DNA from: Acidimicrobiia bacterium
GTDB taxonomy: Bacteria > Actinomycetota > Acidimicrobiia > Spongiisociales > ZC4RG35
Direction of reading: 5' to 3'
Assembly (NCBI GenBank): GCA_030623125.1
Contig: JAUXMQ010000045.1
Coordinates: forward strand, 1-7,620
DNA length: 7,620 nucleotides
The position numbers and the translations under genes are program-made. This document shows, one piece after another, positions 1 through 6,008 of this stretch (positions are counted from its first letter, which is position 1; every line of letters begins with the position of its first letter). The notes beneath the pieces were generated by a model. The model worked only from the letters and a program-made list of their open reading frames with translations. It searched no databases and was not told where the DNA came from.

Positions 1-204
1 AGCCAGCAGCAGCCCCTCCACCAGGGCAAGTAGGCCCATCTGAGAGGTGGTAGTCCCCCGGCTCTTCAGCGTGGATGTTTCCGTGGAGCGGGACTTGACC
101 ATCAGCCCGGATACCAGGGCCAGGTAGTAACTGAGGATGCCGGTGCTTAGAGAGACCATCAAGAAGAGGGGGATGCGGGCCAGGAGAATCGCCCTTGACG
201 ACGT
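1..204 (-). pseudogene. FtsX-like ABC transporter permease, internal fragment
   Basis: The minus strand is open from 204 down to the window edge, with an in-frame TGA at 207-205 just upstream. The translation contains a membrane segment (about residues 10-32, PLFLMVSLSTGILSYYLALV) followed by GLMVKSRSTE, LKSRGTT and ALVEGLLLA. This is the pattern of FtsX/MacB-type permeases, where a TM helix is followed by a cytosolic S-R-x-x-E-x-x-x-L-(R/K)-S-R-G stretch and the next helix. Such permeases form the membrane part of ABC systems that export lipids or peptides or control cell-wall enzymes. The family is normally several hundred residues long, so the N-terminal part should lie at higher coordinates, but that sequence is occupied by an unrelated plus-strand coding region. 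The piece has no start codon or ribosome site and continues past the left edge. It is either a truncated gene or one half of a chimeric junction. The family call is by pattern recognition; the substrate is unknown. Confidence 0.6.
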
Positions 205-418
205 TCAATCTGCCCTGGCCATCGATCTCGAACCGGCGGCGTGGGGCGGTTGGGGATGGCGGGTGACCTCGGGGGCTTCAGCCATAGTGCTTCGACGTGG
301 CGATGCGATAGAAGTGACATTCGAGAACGATCGTCGCTTCGCTGTGACTGTCGACGACGCCGCGACGGGCGCTGCCCTGATCAACGGTTTGGTGGCGCGG
401 CTCGCCCGGAAGGGCTGA
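137..418 (+). CDS. C-terminal part of a small conserved actinobacterial protein (5' end lost or chimeric)
   Basis: The open frame begins at ATG 137 and ends at TGA 416-418, 93 codons. Only residues from about 17-20 onward (position about 185 on) look like real protein: IALDDV, an aromatic GGWGWRV stretch (37-43), strands such as AIVLRRGDAIEVTF, then FAVTVDDAATGAALINGL (68-85). This resembles the C-terminal beta-rich PH-like or DUF3093-like tail of small actinobacterial membrane-associated proteins, which normally have two N-terminal TM helices. Those helices are missing. The first 15 or so codons are antisense to the permease fragment and read as non-protein-like, so ATG 137 is probably not a native start. 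It converges with the gene at 422-775, leaving 3 nt between the stops. Function is unknown and the family assignment is tentative. That it is a real reading frame is well supported; that it is an intact gene is not. Confidence 0.5.
   Translation: MPVLRETIKKRGMRARRIALDDVQSALAIDLEPAAWGGWGWRVTSGASAIVLRRGDAIEVTFENDRRFAVTVDDAATGAALINGLVARLARKG
181..204. other. Junction between two unrelated coding fragments
   Basis: To the left, the minus strand encodes a convincing permease segment. To the right, the plus strand encodes the C-terminal part of another protein. Both lose their N-terminal portions within the same roughly 25 bases. The permease frame hits a stop at 207-205, and the plus frame stops resembling protein upstream of about 185. 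This is what a deletion, inversion or chimeric assembly join would leave. No inverted repeats or target duplication are visible here, so a mobile element is not indicated. Confidence 0.5.
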
Positions 419-421
419 GTC

Positions 422-775
422 TTACTCCTCCTCGTCTCCCTGTGGCGCGGCCGGACTCGTAGCCTTCTTCAGCTCGGAGCCGAGCTCGGTAATGGTTGCC
501 CCCAGAGCCGTAGCGAGAGAGCTGGCCGCCTCCTTGAGCTGCTGTCTGATGTCGGGGTCCGTGAGCACCGTGGACACCGACTCCGCTACCTGACTCCAGG
601 CTCCTGCGAGGGTGGAGAAGGCCTGTTTGATCTCATCGTCTGAGGGTCCGCGGTCCTTGGCGACCTTTCGATAGGTGTCCTTGAGCTGCTGGCCGAGCCC
701 GCCGAAGTCGTCGGTCACGCTGTCCCAGGGATCGCCAGGCTTTTCGGACGTAGGATCGTTCTCGTGCGTCTCCAC
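422..775 (-). CDS. Small acidic alpha-helical conserved hypothetical protein
   Basis: 117 residues, from GTG 775-773 to TAA 424-422. No catalytic motif, signal peptide or TM segment is visible. After a charged N-terminal tail (1-22, rich in D/E/P) come predicted amphipathic helices at about 25-40 (GLGQQLKDTYRKVAK), 46-72 (EIKQAFSTLAGAWSQVAESV) and 75-104 (IRQQLKEAASSLATALGATI). A Pro/Ala linker and an acidic tail (GDEEE) follow. The pattern of small and hydrophobic residues every 3-4 positions suggests a helical bundle or coiled coil. I recall similar uncharacterised proteins in actinobacterial genomes, but no function is established that I can name. Its start overlaps the divergent exonuclease start by 12 nt. 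A later in-frame GTG (codon 20, before TDDFGGLG) would remove the overlap. A TACCAT box 7 nt upstream of GTG 775 and no Shine-Dalgarno would fit leaderless initiation at the longer start. Confidence 0.75.
   Translation of the reverse strand: METHENDPTSEKPGDPWDSVTDDFGGLGQQLKDTYRKVAKDRGPSDDEIKQAFSTLAGAWSQVAESVSTVLTDPDIRQQLKEAASSLATALGATITELGSELKKATSPAAPQGDEEE
751..756 (+). promoter_or_regulatory. Candidate -10 box (TAGGAT) for leaderless exonuclease transcript
   Basis: TAGGAT fits the actinobacterial TANNNT -10 pattern and ends exactly 7 nt before GTG 764. Transcription would begin at, or within a base of, the start codon. No Shine-Dalgarno precedes that GTG. No convincing -35 hexamer is present near 728-733. 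The box lies inside the coding region of the divergent gene. The motif is low in information, so this is an inference. Confidence 0.35.
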
Positions 776-1636
776 TTACTCGATGGTACATACGAACTCT
801 TTCGCTCTCACTTCGGTCGCCGCGACATCGTCCCGGGACCGAGCGGGGTGGACATTCGGGCCACGCTCGGGATCCTCGAATCGACTTTGGCCCTCCTCCG
901 CGAACCCGCGGTGACGCATCTGGCAGCCAGCTTCGACACCGTGATCGAGTCGTTTCGCAACGACATGTTCGCTGGCTACAAGACGTCAGCCGGCATGGAA
1001 GAGGAATTGCTCGGTCAGTTTCCGCTCGCCGAGCGTGCGATGGAGGCGATTGGCGTAGTCGTGTGGCGCAACATCGAGTTCGAGGCAGACGACGCTCTGG
1101 CGTCGGGGGCGATTCGCTGGGTCGAGGATGTCGATCAAGTGGTCATCGCCACCCCGGACAAGGACCTGGCCCAAGTCGTGGTGGGCAATCGCATCGTCAC
1201 CTACAACAGACGGGAACAGAAGATCCTCGACGAGGATGCCGTTGTGGAGAAGTTTGGTGTGCATCCTGAGTCGATACCGGACTACCTGGCCCTGGTCGGT
1301 GATACCGCCGACGGCGTGCCGGGTCTGCCGGGATGGGGCGCCAAGTCGGCATCCACGGTTCTGGCTCGATATCCGCGATTGGAGATGATCCCGGCGAGTG
1401 TCGATGACTGGGAGGTCAGGCCTCGCGGAGCTGAGAAGCTGGCCGTGACACTTCGGGAGCGCCAGGATGACGTCTACCTGTACCGGGAATTGACCACTCT
1501 GCGGTTGGATGTCCCTCTCACAGAAGAGCTGTCTGATCTCGAGTGGAGGGGTGTGCCTCGAAACCGTTTCAGGGCCTTCTGTGATGAGATGGGATTCGAC
1601 GCCGATTCGATCAGGGTCCATCTCTGGGAGGATTAG
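764..1636 (+). CDS. 5'-3' exonuclease, FEN/PIN-like (Pol I N-terminal domain type, stand-alone)
   Basis: 290 residues from GTG 764 to TAG 1636. It is homologous to the 5'-nuclease domain of DNA polymerase I and flap endonucleases, which remove RNA primers or 5' flaps from DNA using two metal ions. Visible family features in order: N-terminal metal ligand D7 in LLDGTYELFR; ASFD (D58) with FR at 64-65; the GYKT loop (71-74); FEADD (E107, D109, D110); ATPDKDL (D132, D134); and VGDTADGVPGLPGWG (D180, D183). The last leads into the helix-3-turn-helix that grips the duplex backbone (about 165-205). All acidic ligands expected of an active enzyme are present. There is no polymerase or proofreading domain, so this is the free-standing type common in Actinobacteria beside a full Pol I. 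The start is supported because the family begins M-x-x-H-L-x-D-G-T right at this GTG. The start overlaps the divergent gene's start. Confidence 0.9.
   Translation: MRLHLLDGTYELFRSHFGRRDIVPGPSGVDIRATLGILESTLALLREPAVTHLAASFDTVIESFRNDMFAGYKTSAGMEEELLGQFPLAERAMEAIGVVVWRNIEFEADDALASGAIRWVEDVDQVVIATPDKDLAQVVVGNRIVTYNRREQKILDEDAVVEKFGVHPESIPDYLALVGDTADGVPGLPGWGAKSASTVLARYPRLEMIPASVDDWEVRPRGAEKLAVTLRERQDDVYLYRELTTLRLDVPLTEELSDLEWRGVPRNRFRAFCDEMGFDADSIRVHLWED
783..788 (-). promoter_or_regulatory. Candidate -10 box (TACCAT) for leaderless transcript of the 422-775 gene
   Basis: On the minus strand TACCAT is followed by exactly 7 nt (cgagtaa) and then GTG 775. This is the same geometry as the TAGGAT box serving the opposite strand. 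It lies inside the first codons of the exonuclease. No -35 match is obvious near 806-811. The TANNNT motif is common by chance, so the case rests on the spacing and the lack of a ribosome site. Confidence 0.3.
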
Positions 1637-1711
1637 GTCTTTCTCGACCCGCAAAAGATCATATGCGACGCGCCAAGCCTTAGGCACGATGTCTGGGGAG
1701 GCGGACTTGGG
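1637..1711. other. Convergent intergenic spacer without a clear terminator
   Basis: This 75 nt lies between the ends of the exonuclease (plus) and the zinc-ribbon gene (minus). The best pairing is CCAAG (1673-1677) with CTTGG (1706-1710), leaving a 28 nt loop with a small internal gcc-tta-ggc. There is no T-run on either side. It could be a weak bidirectional, factor-independent stop, but the evidence is poor. Confidence 0.25.
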
Positions 1712-1879
1712 TTATTCGGGTTCCTCTTCCCAGACCATGTCGAAGCGGTCCATGCAGTCGCTGCATCGGTAGGCGAAGGCCGTACCCGGCTCGGGAAGCT
1801 CGTCCACCGGGAGAAAGCTGATCAGGTGCGCGGTGGCTCCACACTCGACGCAGACAATCGACTCAGGTGGGAGGCTCAC
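1712..1879 (-). CDS. 55-residue zinc-ribbon protein
   Basis: Read directly from the minus strand: GTG 1879-1877 to TAA 1714-1712. It begins MSLPPESIVCVECGATAHL and ends MVWEEEPE. Two CxxC knuckles, C10-V-E-C13 and C39-S-D-C42, are separated by about 25 residues. This is the layout of a four-cysteine zinc ribbon. The C-terminus is acidic. Its start codon overlaps the nhaA stop as GTGA, so translation is probably coupled to nhaA, and no separate Shine-Dalgarno is needed or seen. The paired cysteines, coding-like composition and tight coupling argue that it is a real gene, despite being below usual length cut-offs. I recall similar tiny CxxC proteins in actinobacterial genomes with no assigned role. 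A zinc-dependent binding or adaptor function is possible but unproven. It is the last gene of the aldolase-nhaA unit. Confidence 0.75.
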   Translation of the reverse strand: MSLPPESIVCVECGATAHLISFLPVDELPEPGTAFAYRCSDCMDRFDMVWEEEPE

Positions 1880-3224
1880 GAGTCGATCGGCGGTTTGGCT
1901 CGTATCAGCACCAGGGAACCGATGACTCCTGCGATCAGGGAGCCGGCGAAGATGCCGACCTTGGCCAGGTCTGTGAGGTGGGGATCACTGAATGCAAGAC
2001 CCGTCACGAAAAGCGAAACCGTGAATCCGATCCCGGCTACAGCCGAGAGGCCCACAATATGGGTCCACCCGGTCCTCGCTGGGAGCTTGCCCAACCCGAG
2101 CTTGACTGCTGCGTAGGTGAAGCCGGTGATCCCAACCATTTTCCCGACTACCAGGCCGACGGAGACACCCAGGGCGATCGACGACGTGAGGGCCTCAGAG
2201 AGGTTGACGGCCCTGAAGTCCACCCCGGCGTTAGCCAGGGCGAAGATAGGAACGATGAGAAACGAGCTCCATCCAACGAGGTGATGCTCGTTCCGGGTGA
2301 GCGGAGCAACCGACTCCTTGGCAATCTTGGCGAGCAACAGAGCCTCGTGGTCGGCGTGCTCCTGGGCTTCAGTGCTCTCGAGTTCGGGGGGAAACTCGTC
2401 GAGGATCGCACGGGATCGGCGGTCGAACTCGTCCCGCGAGTAATAGGGGCGGGCGGGGACGAGAAAGCCGAGAGCAACACCCGCCAGTGTTGCGTGGACG
2501 CCTGACTCCAATACCAGATACCAGATGACGATGGCGAGAGGTACGTAAAACGCATGAGAGCGAATCGTGACCTTGCTCCCCACCCATACCAGGACGAGTA
2601 ACCCGATGGCAGCGGTCAGATACCCGACTCGAAGGTTCTCGGTGTAGAAGATGGCGATCACGGCGATCGCTCCGATGTCGTCGGTAATCGCCACAGCCAG
2701 GAGGAAGAGTTTTGCTCCGGAGGGCACCTTCGATGAGAGCAGCGCGACGACTCCAAGGGCGAAAGCGATGTCTGTGGCCATGGGAATTCCCCAGCCACGG
2801 ATCGCCTCGGTTCCCGCTCCAGCGTTGAACGCGATGTAAATGGCGGCAGGGACGATCATGCCTCCCAAAGCGGCCATGACCGGCAACGCTGCTGCCCTGG
2901 GCTCGCGAAGGTCTCCAATGACCAACTCCCGTTTGATCTCGAGACCGACGACAAAGAAGAAGATGGCCATGAGCCCGTCGTTGATGACATCTTGAACGGA
3001 CTCCTCGAAGTGAATCGCCAGGAATTCGAAAGTGACGGGTTCTTCGAGAAGTGAGAAGTAGGTCTCCGACCACGCGCTGTTCGCCCACACGATGGCGCCG
3101 ATGGCTGCGATGAGGAGAACGATTCCGGATGAGGCCTCGATCGTGCTGAAGTGGACGAACGGTCGAATGAATGTTCGTGGAACCCACCGGTCAGATGTGG
3201 CCCAGGTTCTGTGGCGTTGATCCA

Positions 3225-3225
<1 letters not shown>
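1876..3225 (-). CDS. nhaA: Na+/H+ antiporter NhaA
   Basis: 449 residues from GTG 3225-3223 to TGA 1878-1876. NhaA is an inner-membrane secondary transporter that expels Na+ (or Li+) in exchange for protons and is typically activated at alkaline pH. Characteristic segments: GLEIKREL (94-101); MATDIAFALGVVALLSSKVP (149-168) with D152 matching E. coli D133; the paired aspartates AITDDIGAIAVIAIFYT with D182/D183 (E. coli D163/D164); SGVHATLAGVALGFLVP (241-257); and GKMVGI (361-366) with K362 at the place of E. coli K300. About twelve TM segments are evident. A hydrophilic loop at 258-318, rich in D/E/R, is longer than in E. coli and is common in actinobacterial members. The GTG start shares one base with the aldolase stop (TAGTG). 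The N-terminal SDRWVPRTFIRPFVHFSTIEASSG fits the family. A weak GGGAAG lies about 11 nt upstream. Confidence 0.95.
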
Positions 3226-4253
<1,028 letters not shown>

Positions 4254-4260
4254 CCTGTTA

Positions 4261-4264
4261 CTCC
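4261..4264 (-). promoter_or_regulatory. Ribosome binding site of the aldolase gene
   Basis: GGAG on the minus strand, 7 nt upstream of GTG 4253. It supports that GTG as the start: an upstream ATG (4267-4265) is followed two codons later by an in-frame TAA. This contrasts with several other genes here that lack a Shine-Dalgarno. Confidence 0.6.
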
Positions 4265-4286
4265 ATGTCCGTGTGGCTAGGCCGCG

Positions 4287-4292
4287 AAGGTA
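4287..4292 (-). promoter_or_regulatory. Possible -10 box (TACCTT) for the aldolase operon
   Basis: TACCTT on the minus strand would place the transcript start near 4280, giving a leader of roughly 27 nt that contains the GGAG site. No clear -35 is seen. It sits at the edge of an inverted repeat (4292-4312). Weak, motif-only evidence. Confidence 0.2.
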
Positions 4293-4312
4293 GTCGGTTT
4301 TCTTTGCCGACT
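4292..4312. repeat. Inverted repeat in the divergent promoter region
   Basis: AGTCGG (4292-4297) and CCGACT (4307-4312) are a perfect 6 bp inverted repeat with a 9 nt centre (ttttctttg). It lies between the start codons of the divergent aldolase operon and DUF454 gene, next to both candidate promoters. It could be a regulator's operator. Six base pairs also occur by chance. Confidence 0.3.
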
Positions 4313-4334
4313 CGCCGTCAGTAACCAGCTCCGA

Positions 4335-4340
4335 TAACTT
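4335..4340 (+). promoter_or_regulatory. Candidate -10 box (TAACTT) for the DUF454 gene
   Basis: TAACTT is followed by 5 nt (tgcac) and then GTGATG, so the ATG at 4349 lies 8 nt after the box. There is no Shine-Dalgarno. The identical arrangement, TAACTT-N5-GTGATG, precedes the MFS gene at 4825-4841, which strengthens the reading as a leaderless start signal. No -35 match is seen. Confidence 0.4.
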
Positions 4341-4348
4341 TGCACGTG

Positions 4349-4768
4349 ATGGCTCAGCCAGTCGGTACCGACGCGTCCAAAAAACAGCGCAACCCGCTGG
4401 TGCGCGGCTTGTTCTTCGTTCTCGGTTTCATCTGCCTCGGTTTGATCCCGCTCAGCTACCTGCCCGGGATTCCCACCTTCGATCTGATAATTCTGGCTGC
4501 ATTCTTCTTCTCGATGTCCTCTGAGAAGATGCACAACTGGATGCTCAATCATCGATACTTCGGAAAGATCATCAGGGGCTACCGAGAACATGGGCTCACC
4601 ATGAGAATGAAGTGGACCGCCGCGATCGCCATTGTCCTCTCCCTGACGGTGTCGGCTGTGTTCCTGATCGATAATCAGATCTTGCGAACCGTTCTGGCCC
4701 TCGTTGGGGTCTATGCAGTCTGGTTTGTCTTCAGCCGCCCCACCCGCGAGACGGACGCGGTCGCGTAA
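4349..4768 (+). CDS. DUF454 (YbaN-like) small membrane protein
   Basis: 139 residues from ATG 4349, with in-frame TTG 4340 and GTG 4346 as alternative starts; stop TAA 4766-4768. The core matches the DUF454/YbaN pattern: a hydrophobic helix (FFVLGFICLGLIPLSYLPG), a Pro-containing turn and a second hydrophobic stretch (DLIILAAFFFSMSS). Next comes the diagnostic soluble motif HNWMLNHRYFGKIIRGYREH, then a basic segment and two more helices (AAIAIVLSLTVSAVFLI and VLALVGVYAVWFVF). That gives four predicted TM segments. The family sits in the inner membrane and its molecular role is not established. It diverges from the aldolase operon. The ATG is preferred because it is 8 nt from a TAACTT box and no ribosome site is present. 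The gene is followed by a long hairpin, so it may be transcribed alone. Confidence 0.85.
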   Translation: MAQPVGTDASKKQRNPLVRGLFFVLGFICLGLIPLSYLPGIPTFDLIILAAFFFSMSSEKMHNWMLNHRYFGKIIRGYREHGLTMRMKWTAAIAIVLSLTVSAVFLIDNQILRTVLALVGVYAVWFVFSRPTRETDAVA

Positions 4769-4774
4769 ACAGGC

Positions 4775-4821
4775 AAGCGTTTGTAGATACGTGGACTCAG
4801 GCCACGCTCCTGCACACGCTT
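4775..4821 (+). terminator. Extended imperfect hairpin after the DUF454 gene
   Basis: Three nested paired segments are visible. AAGCGT (4775-4780) pairs with ACGCTT (4816-4821). After a 1x1 mismatch, TGTAG (4782-4786) pairs with CTGCA (4810-4814), including one G-U pair. After a 3x3 internal loop, CGTGG (4790-4794) pairs with CCACG (4802-4806), closing a 7 nt loop. It begins 7 nt after the DUF454 stop. No T-run follows, so a standard intrinsic terminator is not certain. U-poor hairpins are often proposed as terminators in actinobacteria. Because the next gene appears leaderless, the hairpin belongs to the 3' end of the upstream transcript rather than to a leader. Confidence 0.45.
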
Positions 4822-4824
4822 AAG

Positions 4825-4830
4825 TAACTT
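4825..4830 (+). promoter_or_regulatory. Candidate -10 box (TAACTT) for the MFS-nucS-trmL cluster
   Basis: TAACTT followed by gggcg and GTGATG copies the geometry in front of the DUF454 gene (4335-4351). The sequence before the start lacks a Shine-Dalgarno, which favours a leaderless transcript. The -35 position would fall inside the descending arm of the hairpin and has no TTGACA resemblance. Confidence 0.4.
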
Positions 4831-4838
4831 GGGCGGTG

Positions 4839-6008
4839 ATGCGGTCATTCTCCAGAGCGGGGCTTGGCGCGGTCACGGCCGCCACCATGGCCACCGCCAC
4901 CTTCCCCATAATCGTTGCCAGTGTTCTCGCAGCCGAACTGATCGATCGCTTCGGGATCGGAAGGTCACAGGTCGGGTTGCTGGTGACAGCGACGGCTTTG
5001 GTGGGAGCACTGGCGTCTCCACTCTTCGGTCGGATCACCGACCGGATCGGGGCAGTCGCCGCCACCCGCAACGTTCTCGCCTCGGGGATCGTTACGCTGA
5101 CGGCGTTCGCTTTGGCGCCTTCCTACGGTTTCCTCGTTGTCGCTGCCATCGCAACGGGTATTCCCAACGGCTGGTCCAACCCGGCCACGAACTCGCTCAT
5201 CGTCGACAACGTGCCGGCCGGCTCGAGAGGGATCGTCACCGGGGTGAAACAGTCCGGCGTCCAGTTCGGCACCTTCCTGGGCGGGATGCTGCTCCCGGTG
5301 TTCGCAACCCTTTGGGATTGGAGAGTCGCCCTGCTCATTTTTCTGATGATGCCTGTGGCGGGTCTTGTCGGGATGATGGGCCGAACCAATCCGATCGAGC
5401 ATGAGACACAAGCCGAGTGGGCCTATACGACCATCCCCATGGAGGTCAAGTGGGTCGCCGTCTACGGCACCCTCTCCGGGCTGGCGACTTCGGCCCTTTT
5501 TGGATTCCTCCCACTGTTTGCGGAAGAGAACCAGCTCTGGTCGGCCCAGGCAGCAGGCTCGCTAGTGGCCGTGGTCGGGCTCTCGGGTATTGCGGCCCGC
5601 ATCCTCTGGCCGGCCGCGTCCGAGCGACGAATAGGTCACGGTCGGACCCTTCGAATCCTCGCTGTCATGTCCATGGTCACCGCGGGATTGCTTGCCCTCG
5701 CCGCCCGGGGCGTGCTGGAGAGCTGGGTTCTGATTCCGGCCTCTGTCCTCCTCGGAGGCGGTGCCATCGCCTGGAACGCCGTTGGCATGCTGGCCGTGAT
5801 GGACTTCTCCCCTCCGAAAATGGTTGGCAAGGGCACAGGAGTGGTCCTTGCTGGTTTTCTGCTCGGTCTGGCCTTCGGAGCGCCGCTGATGGGTCTCTCG
5901 GTAGACTCGCTTGGCACTTATGTCCCGGGTTGGCTCGCCTCTGCCGGGCTCCTCGGGGCTTGTGCGGTCATCGCCGGGAGGATTCCCAGCGGCAGGAGTC
6001 TCCGATGA
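4839..6008 (+). CDS. MFS transporter (substrate unknown)
   Basis: 389 residues from ATG 4839 (in-frame GTG at 4836 directly before it) to TGA 6006-6008. It has about twelve hydrophobic segments in two halves, the normal size for a major facilitator superfamily permease. Between TM2 and TM3 is the MFS motif A variant GRITDRIGAVAATRNV (about 64-79). In the TM4-TM5 region are PNGWSNPATNSLIVDNVP and GIVTGVKQSGVQFGTFLGG. The G-V-K-Q-S-G signature is typical of CynX/NimT-like and related actinobacterial MFS proteins. The second half has a degenerate motif A (ILWPAASERRIGHGRTLR). Direction and substrate cannot be deduced; small organic anion uptake or drug efflux are both possible. The start is chosen from the TAACTT box 8 nt upstream. 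The stop overlaps the nucS start (ATGA), so the two genes are probably co-translated, though no functional link to DNA repair is apparent. Confidence 0.88.
   Translation: MRSFSRAGLGAVTAATMATATFPIIVASVLAAELIDRFGIGRSQVGLLVTATALVGALASPLFGRITDRIGAVAATRNVLASGIVTLTAFALAPSYGFLVVAAIATGIPNGWSNPATNSLIVDNVPAGSRGIVTGVKQSGVQFGTFLGGMLLPVFATLWDWRVALLIFLMMPVAGLVGMMGRTNPIEHETQAEWAYTTIPMEVKWVAVYGTLSGLATSALFGFLPLFAEENQLWSAQAAGSLVAVVGLSGIAARILWPAASERRIGHGRTLRILAVMSMVTAGLLALAARGVLESWVLIPASVLLGGGAIAWNAVGMLAVMDFSPPKMVGKGTGVVLAGFLLGLAFGAPLMGLSVDSLGTYVPGWLASAGLLGACAVIAGRIPSGRSLR
5994..5998 (+). promoter_or_regulatory. Ribosome binding site of nucS
   Basis: AGGAG lies 6 nt before ATG 6005, inside the final codons of the MFS gene. 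This fixes the nucS start. The same frame stays open upstream to at least 5417, so length alone would choose a start far too early. Confidence 0.75.

Noticed and set aside
986..1687. A 233-codon minus-strand frame opposite the exonuclease.
   Set aside because: It is antisense to a gene with all catalytic motifs. Its translation has no recognisable domain and reads as a GC-rich shadow.
1673..1710. CCAAG...CTTGG inverted repeat as a terminator between convergent genes.
   Set aside because: Only 5 bp with a 28 nt loop and no T-run; too weak to call.
2369..3187. A 272-codon minus-strand frame overlapping nhaA.
   Set aside because: It is an arginine/histidine-rich out-of-frame reading of nhaA, with no hydrophobic or domain pattern of its own.
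4878..4890. A perfect eukaryotic Kozak-like string GCCGCCACCATGG.
   Set aside because: It is the chance result of in-frame codons Ala-Ala-Thr-Met-Ala inside the MFS N-terminal helix. The surroundings are bacterial and no vector sequence is present.
5417..6004. A frame continuous with nucS is open for nearly 600 bases upstream, giving an apparent 418-residue protein.
   Set aside because: The upstream part is the out-of-frame shadow of the MFS gene, rich in R/P/G. NucS homology starts at ATG 6005, which has an AGGAG site 6 nt before it.
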